This document shows positions 24,689 to 34,474 of a DNA stretch of 64,000 nucleotides, piece by piece (within the stretch, counting starts at the first letter, position 1; each line of letters starts with the position of its first letter). The DNA lies in NCBI GenBank assembly GCA_905221605.1, contig CAJNDS010001112.1, forward strand, positions 2,084,972-2,148,971, given 5' to 3'. The translations under genes and the position numbers were made by a program. Under the pieces are notes generated by a model. It searched no databases and was not told the DNA's origin. It saw only the letters and a program-made list of their open reading frames with translations. The DNA is from Symbiodinium natans. Its lineage: Eukaryota; Sar; Dinophyceae; Suessiales; Symbiodiniaceae.

Positions 24689-24930
24689 AGCTGGTTCTCC
24701 TTTTAAAGTGCTGACCGCACCGCACGTGACCACAGCCGCCCTGAGACCTGGTACTCCGAAACCCTTTTCCGATCATTTGCTCCAGAGCACCAGCTGACTT
24801 ATTGCATACCTGGGCCCCCAAAGTCCCTATGTAGGAGGTACTTTCAGGCCCAAGTTTAGGGTTTGGGGTTTAGGGTTTAGGGTTGAAAAACTCCCCGAGC
24901 TTTTCGCAACCGCTGCCTTCCCCCCACCAT
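24689..24930. other. Intergenic gap between genes A and B
   Basis: 242 bp separate the gene A stop from the gene B start. The gap holds part of a palindromic element (a GTCCCTATGTAGGAGGTACTTT segment shared with family D) and a short TTTAGGG array at 24856-24884. I see no TATA box or terminator. In dinoflagellates such tight same-strand spacing goes with spliced-leader trans-splicing; no leader relict is visible here. Confidence 0.5.
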
Positions 24931-25005
24931 ATGGCTGCTGCCTTGCGCCTCTCGCGGCTTCTGCGCCACCTCAGCACCCAGAGCGCTGCTGCACCGGCCT
25001 GTCGG
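24931..25005 (+). CDS. Gene B exon 1: start codon and targeting leader
   Basis: ATG at 24931 follows a CCCCACCAT context. The 25 codons are rich in Arg, Leu, Ala and Ser without Asp or Glu. The exon ends directly at a GTTTAGGG donor at 25006, so the telomere-like array begins at the splice site. The core family homology begins in exon 2 (AETFRAWVV). Confidence 0.8.
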
Positions 25006-28000
25006 GTTTAGGGTTTAGGGTTTAGGGGAATCCCTCCTAGGACTCCCAGACCGATCATGGGTGCCATCCCAGCCCCCCAGTTGTTCCGCTCCGCATTTCG
25101 GGGGGGGTTCCCCCTAAACCCTAAACCCTAAACCCTAAACCCTATAAACCCTGAAGCTTTGACCCTTGAGCAGGCCGAAACTTTCCGCGCCTGGGTGGTC
25201 AACGCAGCGCCGGGGCGGAGAAAGGATGTTGGAGTTTGAGATTTTGGGGTTTTGGGTTTAGGGCTTAGGGAGTATCTTTCTGCGACTTAGTCTGAGCGCT
25301 CTAAGCTACAGATTGAGTGAGGGGCGGGTAGGATCAGAAGGCAAGGGCGACGAAGGCTTTTCATGAAAGTGCAGGCGACCCGACTGGTGTCCAAGTCCCG
25401 ACCCAGACAACTAGAGCAGGCTGAAGTGTTTCTTTAAGGTTTAGGCTAGGTGCTGGGTGACAAGCCCAAAAACTGAATACCCCCCCCCCCCATTACTTCC
25501 CCCCCCCCCCCCCCCCCGCCCAATGCCTCACTACAGAATCGATACATTGCGGCCCCAAGCTTGTTTTCACTTGAGGCTCCTCCTCTTGGGGGGCACTTGA
25601 TGTTAGGTGGAAGGCAGTACTTTGGAGGTTCATGGTACTCATTAACCAATTATAACTACACTTAATAGCTGTACTTATAGCCATATTAGGGCACTTAAGG
25701 AGGGGCTTATAAGTGGGTTATAAGTACACTTACACTTGGTTAATAACCCTAAACCCTAAACCCTAAACCCTAAACCCTAAACCCTAAACCCTAAACCCTA
25801 AACCCTAAACCCTAAACCCTAAACCCTAAACCCTAAACCCTAAACCCTGACCGGTGAATAAGTATCATGGACCTCCAAGTAGGAGACTGAGGAGAAGGGC
25901 AGCTTGAAGCATCGGGCCATCGACAGCTTCGCAGCATGCGCCCAGCTGCCGCAGCAGGATCGCTACTGCTCCGGTAGGGGTTTAGGGTTTAGGGTTTAGG
26001 GCTTAGGGCTTAGGGTTTATCATGGGTTTCCCTTAATTTGGATGCGGGGGGGGGGGGGGGGGAAAGCACTTCGGCCCATAACCCCCTCCCGCGAAAAAAG
26101 CCCTAAACCCTAAACCCCCGCCCGGCCCCCCCCCCCCCCCCCGCTAAATTCCCTCGAGGATCCTGTGGCTAATGTCACGGTCAACGTCCACTTCAGCGAC
26201 CTGAACTACAAGGACCCAGGAGAGTTTAGGATTTAGGGTTTAGGAGCAAAAAAGCTCACTAGATTCGTCTGTAGATGTTTTGATGTATTTCGTTCAGTTC
26301 GCTTCATGAATTCTAAGCTGCCCCACTACTGGGCGGGTGTGAAAAAAACAAAAACTGCCCCACTCTCCCAGTCCCGCCTGGTTCTTCGCAGGGAATTTGG
26401 GGAACGAGGTACCCTATATACTCCTTTAAGGGGTATATATATATATATATATATAGGGTCCTAACAGGACGTGTCTTGAAGTTGACGTACAGTCGATTCA
26501 CGGTATGCTTCGGAAAAAAGGGTCCCAACAGGACCATATATATATATATATATATAGATGTACCCTTTAAGGGAGTAGGGTACCTCGTTCCCTCATTCCC
26601 TACCAAGAGGGCAGCCAGGCATCCCCTGAGGATGCGATGATCCTCCAGGGCCAGCACGGAGTCGTGCGCAAGTTTCCGAGCCTCGTCGCGCGCGAGTTGC
26701 TTGTTTCCGCTTTTGGGGATTAGGGTTTCTAGGGTTTAGGGTTTCTAGGGTTTAGGGTTCATAGGGTTTGAGGGTTTAGGCTTCTAGGGTTCCGGGGTTC
26801 TAGCATTTACAGTTTTTTGGGTTTAGGGTTTAGGGTTTAGGGTCTATAGGGCTTAGGGTTTAGGTTTAGGGTTTATAGGGTTGGTTCTGTGTAGCATGTT
26901 TGCCTAGACAGAAAGTTTGTCAAAAGCCAGCTGACTTCAGGAGTCTGGGTTCAAAAAGAAGGGTTGGAACTGTGAGGGTTTCGAGTACAAAGCTGGGAGA
27001 AGCAGGATCAACAAGAATCCTTGGTACGTGCCGCAGTACGAACTATATTCCAGGTACGTAGGAGGGACTAGCTTGGGAGGTCTTGACTACTGGCATGTTA
27101 TGAACTTGTAGAGCAGACTCTTCCATCAAGGATTTTTGGGTAGAATATGTAGGGCACATCCCGACTTTCTCGCCTCTTTCTGTTCCTCTTTCTCTTTCCC
27201 GCTTCCTCCCTACATATCGCTCTCTCGTTGTATGTCGCTCTCTCTCTCTCTCTGTCTCTCTCTCTCTCTCGTCTCGCTCCCCTCGCCCGTTTTGCTGTCA
27301 TGCCATCATCGAGTTCCTCCTGAGTACCCCCCCCCCCCCCCCCATAACCCAAGGATCGTCCCTGGAATCGACTTGTCTGGCGTGGTGGTCGAAAGCCACT
27401 CTCCGCTCTGGAAGCCAGGGGACGAGGCTTCCCCCGAACAAAGGGAGGTTCGCCAAGTGACTTAACGCAAAAAGAACAGGCAAGCCTTCACAGCTGCAAA
27501 GCCTTGTGGTGTCTCGGCCAAACAGGTAAACAAACATCAGCGGCCCGCCACACTAGCATGCAAGATTAGACTAAACCCTAAACCCTAAACCCTAAACCCT
27601 AAACCCTAGACCCTAAACCCTAAACCCTGAGCCAAAAAAACCTAACCCGTCAGCGTCGAAGCCGGAGGCCCAGGCTTGGAGCGCGGCCAGCCCAAAATGA
27701 AGCAATAAACAGATTTAGGGTTTAGGGTTTAGGGTTTAGGGTTTAGGGTTTAGGGTTTAGGGTTTAGGGTTTAGGCTTGGTGGTCTCAGCTGATGCTCAG
27801 AGCCTGGGGTTCAAAAAAGGGTTTAGGGTTCAGGGTTTCGGGTTAAGGGTTTGGGGTTTAGGGACATCAGTACTGGACAAGCCTTTTTGCAAGAAAGTGT
27901 TTAGGGACATCAACCTCAGGAGAACCGCGACAATGCCTTGGTAGCCCTTTATGTTATTTTATTTGTTTGCTTTTTTTGGGGTTCTAAGATGCATGGTCAA

Positions 28001-31000
28001 GAAAGACACGCCTCAAGGAAGCCACTGAAGGCAACGGGGTTCACAGGGGGTTAAGTGCTCAGAAGCTGCACACCTCCCATCCCAACCACCCTAAACCCTA
28101 AACCCTAAACCCTAAACCCTAAACCCTAAACCCTAAACCCTAAACCCTAAACCCTAAACCCATGGTTTGTGCTTCTTGCGCACAGGTGGTTCTGACGGGC
28201 AACAAGATTGGCCAGCACTTTGACGGTGGTTACGCTGAGTTCTGCCGAGTGCAGGCCATGGATACCCCTCTGCAGTCTCCTTTTAGGGTTTAGGGTTTAG
28301 GTTTAGGGTTTAGGGTTTAGGGTTTAGACCCAATCGTAGTGAGGCAGGTCATATTCGTTGCTGATCTATTAATCGCGCAAATTCTACTTGTCGATGGTTG
28401 TCCAGCTTACGTCTCACTTCTTCCCTGTCTCCACCCCCGGCTCACTTGCAAACTCCACGAAGATCTTGCCCAGAAATTGTGTCACCACAGTTGTGAGTGC
28501 ACTTTGCTGGGGTTTATTTGGTCTAAACCCTAAACCCTATACCCTAAACCCTTCGTGCTTTCCAGGCCGAGTGGCTGGTTGCGAAGCCTTCGGCTTTCAC
28601 CCTGGAGGAGGGCCCTGGGCGCACCTAAGATTATAAGGTTCAAAAGTCCCTAATACTCCCTACTGCGGTTTAGGGTTTGGGATTTAGGGTTTAGGGTTTA
28701 GAGTTTAGGGTCTAGGGTTTAGGGTTTAGCTCCCTAAGCTTCCCTAAGGTTCCCTAGGTACCGACCCCCCATGAAATCCCCCTCCCTTTTCATCAACCTT
28801 ATAATTGGCTTGGGCTCTTTTGGTGGCGATACTGGTGTAGTTTTATAAGGCTTATGACTTTTAGAGCTCTTCACCTAAACCCTAATCCCCTAAACCCACA
28901 GCCGGCACAAAACAAGTCCAGAAGCAAGAGAACGGAGCTGCAGGAGTGCATGATGATCGGCACGGCTGGTTTCACAGCTATGCAAATGATCATGGAACTG
29001 GAGGCCGGCGCTGTTCTCAGCCGGACAACTTACAGTGCACATGTACGCATGTATGCGGTGTGTGGTGTCATGCGTCATCGTCAATATGCAATATGGATTG
29101 TTGGCATACGTCTCTGTTATGACTTTACAATACTAGATCACCGTATTGTGGGTTACGTTTAGTGTGTGTGTATGTATATGTATATTTTTATATACATACT
29201 GGAGTGTTGCAGGTGATTTCGGATGTTCATGCAGAAGCTTCGAACAAAGAACTGTCAGTGATCGGGTTCTCAAGAAGGGTAGCCCCTAAGCCGATCTAAG
29301 CCCTGTATTTTGTTAGTTGGTTGTTCCTTTGCAGAGACATGATGAAGTCTTTGCGCTTCACTTCGTTATTACCAGCTTTCCTGAAAAACCCCTGAATACC
29401 AGCCAGGCAACTATGCATGCACAACCTAACTGTTGACCTCCTTCCTGCCAACTTAAGATAAAACAAAAAACACGAACAATTCCTAAGGCGGCTATTCTAT
29501 AAACAGAAAGACCAAATTTTGCTTAAGGGGGCTATTTTTATCAATAAGAATGACCAACAACTCCTACGCGACAAGTTAAATTGTCTCGTAGGAAGCTGGC
29601 CGGCTGGGGCAGATTCCCGGGTCGGTCCTCGTTCCTCAGCTGCAAACATATGCACCCGGCGTCCAGCCTCACCGGCTAAGGGGTTTAGGGTTTAGGGTTT
29701 AGGGTTTAGGGTTTAGGGTTTAGGGTTTAGGGTTTCCAAGGAGTCCAGTTGCAAAAAGGGTTTAGGGTTTAGGGTTTCAAGCTTTACAGGGCCTTGAGAA
29801 GAAGGATGTATAGGCCTTTAGGCCTTAAAAGGGCTCTTAAGCGCCTAGAAAGGTGCGGGAGATCTTGAGCCCGGAACAAAAGGTGGCCCAGGAGGATCCA
29901 GCTGGCTGTCAGGCAGTGTGTGGAGTCTGCAAACTCGGGGCGACAACGGTTGTAACCGGCGCTTGCGCTTCTAAACCCTTAACCAAGAATCCAAAAACCC
30001 AAAAACCCAAAAACCCAAAAACCCAAAAACCCAAAACCCAAAAACCCCAAACCCAAAAACCCCAAACCCCAAACCCTAAACCCTAAACCCCCGTTTCTGA
30101 GGTGCTGGGCGCGGGAGGAGGGGCCGGTAGCGCTGCTGTGGCGATCCTCGCCCAGCTGGGCTTCCATGCCTCTGCCTTACAAGGGGGGGTTTAGGGTTTA
30201 GGGTTTACGGTTTAGGGTTTGGGTTGTAGGGTTTAGGGTTTGGGGTGTAGGGTTTAGGGTTTGGGGTTTGGGGTTTGGGTTTAGGCCCTTGGGTCCTTTG
30301 ATTTTGCCCGAGGGTTAAAAGGGTTTAGGGCTATAGGGTTTAGGGATTTGGTTTTAGGGCTATAGGGTTTAGGGTTTAGGGTTTAGGGTTTAGGGTTTAG
30401 GGTTTAGGGGTAAAAAAGGAACAACAAAAAAGGTGCAAACAAAAACAGTTCAAAAGAAGTAAAGAAGTGGGTAACGCGTCGCAGAGCCATGGTAGTTGAG
30501 GTGGTTGCCTCGACCGGCCGTGTGGCGCAGCTGACGGAGTACCTGACCCGGCCACCGGGCTTTCGGCTTTGGGGGGCTTCATCTGGGGTAGGGTTTAGGG
30601 TTTAGGGTTTAGGGTTTAGGGTTTAGGGTTTAGGGTTTAGGGTTTAGGGTTTAGGGTTTAGGGTTTAGGGTTTAGGGTTTAGGGTTTAGGGTTTAGGGTT
30701 TAGGGTTTAGGGTTCAGGGTTCAGGGTTTAGGGTTTAGGGTTTAGGGTTTAGAGTTCAGGGTTTAGGGTTTAGGGTTTATGGTTTACGGTTTAGGGTTTA
30801 GGGCTTCGGGCTTAGGGCTTAGGGCTTCGGGTTTAGGGTTTAGGGTTTAGGGTTTAGGGGCGCAGACACCAGCGCTGAGTGTCTGTGTTCGCAAACCTTG
30901 AGGCAATGGCACAAGTTCTGTGCAAAAAGGGTTTAGGGGTTTTAGTGAACCCTGCTCTTTCTGTGGTTTCAAGGAACACCCCTGGTAGCTGGTGAACATG

Positions 31001-34000
31001 ACGGCTTCCAGTTTAAAGAGCGTCTGTCTCTCTTTCTCGTACACCAACTTTGCCTGCCGTGTGCAATGGGACCCCTTGATGAGGTACAGCCAGAGCCCCT
31101 ATCCTTGGTTTGTTCGGTTGGAGCTGCCATGCTGAGACGAAATCTTACTTTCGATAATTCCGTTTCATGTAAGCACCCTAAACCATAAACCCCAAAACCC
31201 CACACCCTAAACTCTAAACCCTAAACCCTAAACCCTAAACCCTAAACCCTAAACCCTAAACCCTACCCTGGTGACTTGATTCAGCAACCGAGCATCAGGC
31301 TGGGCGCCAGCGAGGTGATCGGCCGATTGGAGGCGACAGGTCTCAAGAAGCCATTGCAGGCTCAGGGCTTCGAAGACAAAAACCCTTGAGGGTTTTAGGG
31401 TTTAGGGTTTGGGTTTAGGGAAACCTTAAGGGTTTAGGGTCTTGGGGTTTTAGGGTTTTAGGGTGTTAGCGTTTTAGGGTTTAGGGTTCCGAATGCCTGA
31501 GAGAGAGAGAGAGAGAGTGGGTTTAGGGTTCAGGGTCTAGGGTTCGGGTTTAGGGCAATATCAACGCAATTTGCTCGTCCCTCATGAAACTTCCCCTAAG
31601 GAAGTTTCATCACGCTTTCTCACACAAACACCTATTCACCCAAGTCGCCATATAGTTGCGAGAGTCGAAACCCCAAACCCTAAACCACTCCCTTCAGGAA
31701 CAGCGATGGGCCGCCGTCGTGGACTGTGCTGGAGGGCCGGCACTAGGCTCCTGGACGCCAGTTTGGACGGTTTTGTTTTTTCCTAGAGAGGCCATGAGAG
31801 CCCAATGCCCAGGGTTTCGGGTTTAGGGTTTAGGGTTTAGGACTTAGCTTAGGACTTAGGACCTGCGGAGTAGCCATAGAACTCCGGCACCGCCAGACAA
31901 GCCACGATAGGGGTGTAGGAAATGGGTGGTGGGGGTCCCTGTGGGTTTCGGGTTACCTCAAAAATAAGACAGTAATCCCTACATTGCCCTTGTAAGCAAG
32001 AATTTGTTTCGTGACTTTTTTTTTTTTGGGGGGGGGGGGGGTTTTAACCAAATAGTAGAAACCCAGATCGAAGATGGCTCGAGAGGTTTTGGGTACACAC
32101 TCAGTGCGGGCCTCACCTCACTGCTAAGGTCCAGCGTGTCAGTGTGTGTGTCGTCTTAGGGTAGGTATATGGGCCTGTAGGGTTTAGGGTTTAGGGTTAC
32201 GGGTTTAGGGTTTAGGGCTACTATCAAAAGGTTTTTACATGGGCTCTTAATGTGGTCCCCTACCTACTTTAGAGGGCTCTGAAGTATGGGCCCTTGGGTT
32301 GCGGGTATACGAGGGGTGTATAAGGGGTCTCCCTTTAGGGGCCCATATGAAGGGACTCTGTAACTACCCGAAGGTATAGGGAGGGCTTGCGCGCAAGTGT
32401 GAAGGGTTTGAGGGGTCAAGGTTTCTCTAAGGGCCCATGTACCATTTTGTGATATACTTGGGGTGCAAAAGTCCCTGTATAGGAGGTGCTTTTGGGGCGC
32501 AAGTATTCCCTATTTAGGTACATGGGCCCTATTTAGGTGCATGGACCCTTAGCTTTCAGGCACTCTAAGCAGAAAGCCCCCAGGCAGGGCGGCAGTCGTT
32601 TCCCGGCCCGATATCAGCCCTCTGAACCTTATAAAGCTTTGTAATCACCCTATTAACCTTCTACTGGTTGGTGGGCTCTTTATGTAGGGTTTCTGTTTTG
32701 TAGGAGGGTTCTTATTAGGGTATGTAGAGGCTATCTCATGGTATAAGCTTTATAAGATATGCCCTGTAGACAACCCCACAAATCCTATTCGCCCGACCTC
32801 TCCTTATAAGTATTGGTGAGTGTATTTAGGGATACAAGCCCGCCCCAAACCCTATAAACCCTAAAATCCCTACTTCATATCCTTCGAAACCCTAAACCCT
32901 AAACCCTACACCCTACACCCTAAACCCTAAACCCCAAACCCCAAACCCTAAACCCTAAACCCCAAACCCTAAACCCTTCAACCCTTTCAAAAGGCTCCGC
33001 GCTGGCGCAGCTCAAGTTCCAGGGGGCTGCAGCCTGCATCGGCGTGGCTGGAGGGAGCCTCGCAAGAGCCAAGGGAGTGTGGGGTTTAGGGTTTAGGGTT
33101 TAGGGTTTAGGGTTTAGGGTCCTCTAGCCCCGATCCCGAGGAGCGGCCTGGATTCCACCATCTTCCCCTTCGTCCTCCGTGGCATTCGGCTCCTGGGAGT
33201 CGACTCCACCCTTCCCTGGAACGTTGCGGGCCTCGGGGAGGACCCTAGTTCCCTAGACCCTAGACCCTAAACCCGAAACCCGAAACCCTGAACCCTAAAC
33301 CCTAAACCCTAAACCCTAAACCCTAACCCCTAACCCTAACCCTAAACCCTAAACCCTAAACCCTAAACCCTAAACCCTAAACCCTAAACCCTAAACCCTA
33401 AACCCTAAACCCTAAACCCTAACCCGAAAACCTACACCCTAAACCCAAGTTTCGAGAGTTTGGCCGTTTGAGATATAAGGGCTCAGGGGTTTAGAATAAA
33501 CATGCCCTAAACCCTGTAAGCCCTGTAAACCCCGTAACCCCTATAACCCCTACAAACCCCATAAACCCCATAAAACCCATAAAACCGTAAACCTTACCGG
33601 TGATGAACACACAGCCCCTCATCCACGCCTCCTCCGTACAGGACCCGGCGGAATGGCAACGGAACCTGTGTCATAGTTGGGTACCATTTTACATTTTTAA
33701 GGGTACTTAAACCCTATAAGGAATGGAAACCCCAAACCCTAAACCCTAAACCTTAAACCCTAAAGCTTACTATTCTCCCAACCATGAACTAGGAACAGGG
33801 ATCGGCGTGTGGAGATCTGGCGGCGGATGACGACGGATTTGCCCGTGGAGGCCCTGCACCGCATGCATGAAGCGACCATTCCGATGGAGGAGCTGCACGG
33901 CTTGGGAACTAGGGTTTAGGGTTTATAGGGTTTATAGGGTTTAGGATTTAGGAGAGAGGGTTTAGGGTTTAGGTTAGCTATATAGGTTCCGTGTGCAGCC

Positions 34001-34261
34001 TCTTAAAGGTAGCTCTACCAGGGGTGTCTAGGTATCTACGGTACCTAAACCCGAAACCCGAAACCCTAAACCCTACTAAACCCTAAACCCTACTAAACCC
34101 TAAACCCTACTAAACCAAAACCCTACTAAACCCTAACACCCTAAACCCTAAACCCTATCAGAAACTCCCTGAATTCAGAGCTCCTAAGGTTGCCTGCTTG
34201 GGGCGACAAGCTTCTGAGTGGCGGGGTGAGAGGCCGCGTGGTCGTTCGTGTGGCCGGCTGA
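24931..34261 (+). CDS. AcuI/YhdH-type oxidoreductase (acrylyl-CoA reductase family), 19 exons (gene B)
   Basis: Medium-chain dehydrogenase/reductase of the quinone oxidoreductase branch. AcuI/YhdH relatives reduce acrylyl-CoA with NADPH. Exons: 24931-25005, 25174-25224, 25892-25957, 26159-26212, 26631-26684, 27355-27426, 28186-28260, 28566-28607, 28944-29003, 29853-29894, 30102-30167, 30501-30550, 31299-31359, 31698-31731, 32994-33054, 33141-33240, 33642-33667, 33799-33913, 34190-34261. They total 1176 bases, 391 codons plus TGA, in frame throughout. Landmarks in order: leader MAAALRLSRLLRHLSTQ, LNYKDAM, VPGIDLSG, KPGDE, GGYAEFCRV, MIGTAGFTAMQ, Rossmann loop LGAGGGAGSAAV, LGASEVIGR, RWAAVVDCAG, FPFVLRGIRLLGVDS and C-terminal VRGRVVVRV. 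The leader has Arg, Leu, Ser and no acidic residue, suggesting mitochondrial import. YhdH is about 324 residues; the leader and small insertions account for the excess. The least certain junctions are exons 5/6 and the exact ends of exon 10. Confidence 0.9.
25618..25881. mobile_element. Palindromic family A element, copy 4, split by a CCCTAAA array
   Basis: Arms at 25618-25640 and 25863-25881. A 105-bp CCCTAAA array (25745-25848) sits in the right arm, flanked by GGTTAATAA and GGTGAATAA, a possible 9-bp duplication. The element lies 10 bp before gene B exon 3. Confidence 0.85.
26378..26612. mobile_element. Long palindromic family K relative with (TA)n arms
   Basis: Outer arms GGGGAACGAGGTACCCTATA and GTAGGGTACCTCGTTCCCTC, then CCTTTAAGG and TATATA tracts on both sides, then AGGGTCCTAACAGGAC and GGGTCCCAACAGGACC. 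It lies in gene B intron 4 and ends 19 bp before exon 5. Confidence 0.85.
27236..27275. repeat. CT microsatellite
   Basis: CTCTCTCTCTCTGTCTCTCT tract in gene B intron 5. A GA counterpart lies at 5140-5178 and 31500-31516. Confidence 0.85.
28612..29852. other. Gene B introns 8 and 9 around exon 28944-29003
   Basis: Apart from the exon, this contains TTTAGGG units (28672-28728 and 29680-29790), CCCTAAA units just before the exon, and an AT-richer stretch (29160-29580) without recognisable repeats or coding signal. Confidence 0.5.
29985..30092. repeat. CCCAAAAA/CCCTAAA variant array
   Basis: Units of CCAAAAAC and CCCCAAA grade into CCCTAAA just before gene B exon 11 (30102). Confidence 0.85.
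30102..30167 (+). CDS. Gene B exon 11: cofactor-binding glycine loop
   Basis: It encodes VLGAGGGAGSAAVAILAQLG, the beta-alpha turn of the Rossmann fold that binds NADP(H) in this superfamily. It is phase 0 at both ends with a GC donor (GCCTCT). Confidence 0.85.
30588..30862. repeat. Long (TTTAGGG)n array at the 5' end of gene B intron 12
   Basis: About 38 units with TTCAGGG, TTTACGG and CTTCGGG variants, starting about 40 bp after the GC donor at 30551. The same intron ends with CCCTAAA units (31190-31265). Confidence 0.95.
32240..32552. mobile_element. Family N element followed by family D element
   Basis: 32240-32370: CCCCTACCTACTTTAGAGGG... and a complementary end GGGACTCTGTAACTACCCG (family N, about 130 bp; other copies at 1192-1335, 20950-21195 and 54886-55018). 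32436-32552: a family D element. Both lie in gene B intron 14. Confidence 0.75.
33245..33435. repeat. (CCCTAAA)n array in gene B intron 16
   Basis: About 26 units. Unlike most introns, here the C-rich array lies at the 5' end of the intron. Confidence 0.95.
33799..34261 (+). CDS. Gene B exons 18-19: C-terminus
   Basis: Exon 18 (33799-33913) reads RRVEIWRRMTTDLP and ATIPMEELH and ends at a GTTTAG donor. Exon 19 (34190-34261) reads LPAWGDKLLSGGVRGRVVV and stops with TGA at 34259-34261. Both match the family's C-terminal region. The intron between them starts with TTTAGGG repeats and ends with CCCTAAA repeats. Confidence 0.85.
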
Positions 34262-34433
34262 GCTTTCACCTGCTTCCTTTTCTCTTGGTAGCCCAGTGGT
34301 TTAAGGTTTAGTAATTTAGGGTTTAGGGTTTAGGGTTTAGGGTTTATAAAGTAACCAACCCCAAAAAAGGGTGCCCTTATTGTAAGATGGTGGCTAGGCT
34401 ACCAAGTTCTCGGTTTTCCAAACAGAGAGGGAC
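34262..34433. other. Intergenic gap between genes B and C
   Basis: 172 bp separate the gene B TGA from the next candidate ATG at 34434. It is almost filled by one palindromic family-B element (34283-34407) that carries an internal TTTAGGG array. Confidence 0.45.
34283..34407. mobile_element. Palindromic family B element with internal TTTAGGG array
   Basis: CTTGGTAGCCCAGTGG at left, GGCTACCAAG at right, core TAACCAACCCCAAAAAAGGG. TTTAGGG units at 34312-34345 replace part of the left half. It occupies the gap between genes B and C. Confidence 0.8.
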
Positions 34434-34474
34434 ATGGCGAAGGAAGAAAAGAGCCCGCATCTCGAGGTGGCTTT
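34434..34474 (+). CDS. Gene C exon 1 with start codon
   Basis: 41 bases, 13 codons plus two. The GC donor at 34475 joins in frame to the exon starting at 34959, giving LEVALYANGKN across the junction. A telomere-like array begins within 10 bases of the donor. Confidence 0.5.

Noticed and set aside
26313-26657. 114-residue minus-strand frame
   Set aside because: It is the family K hairpin with TA tracts read as Tyr-Ile repeats, opposite gene B exon 5.
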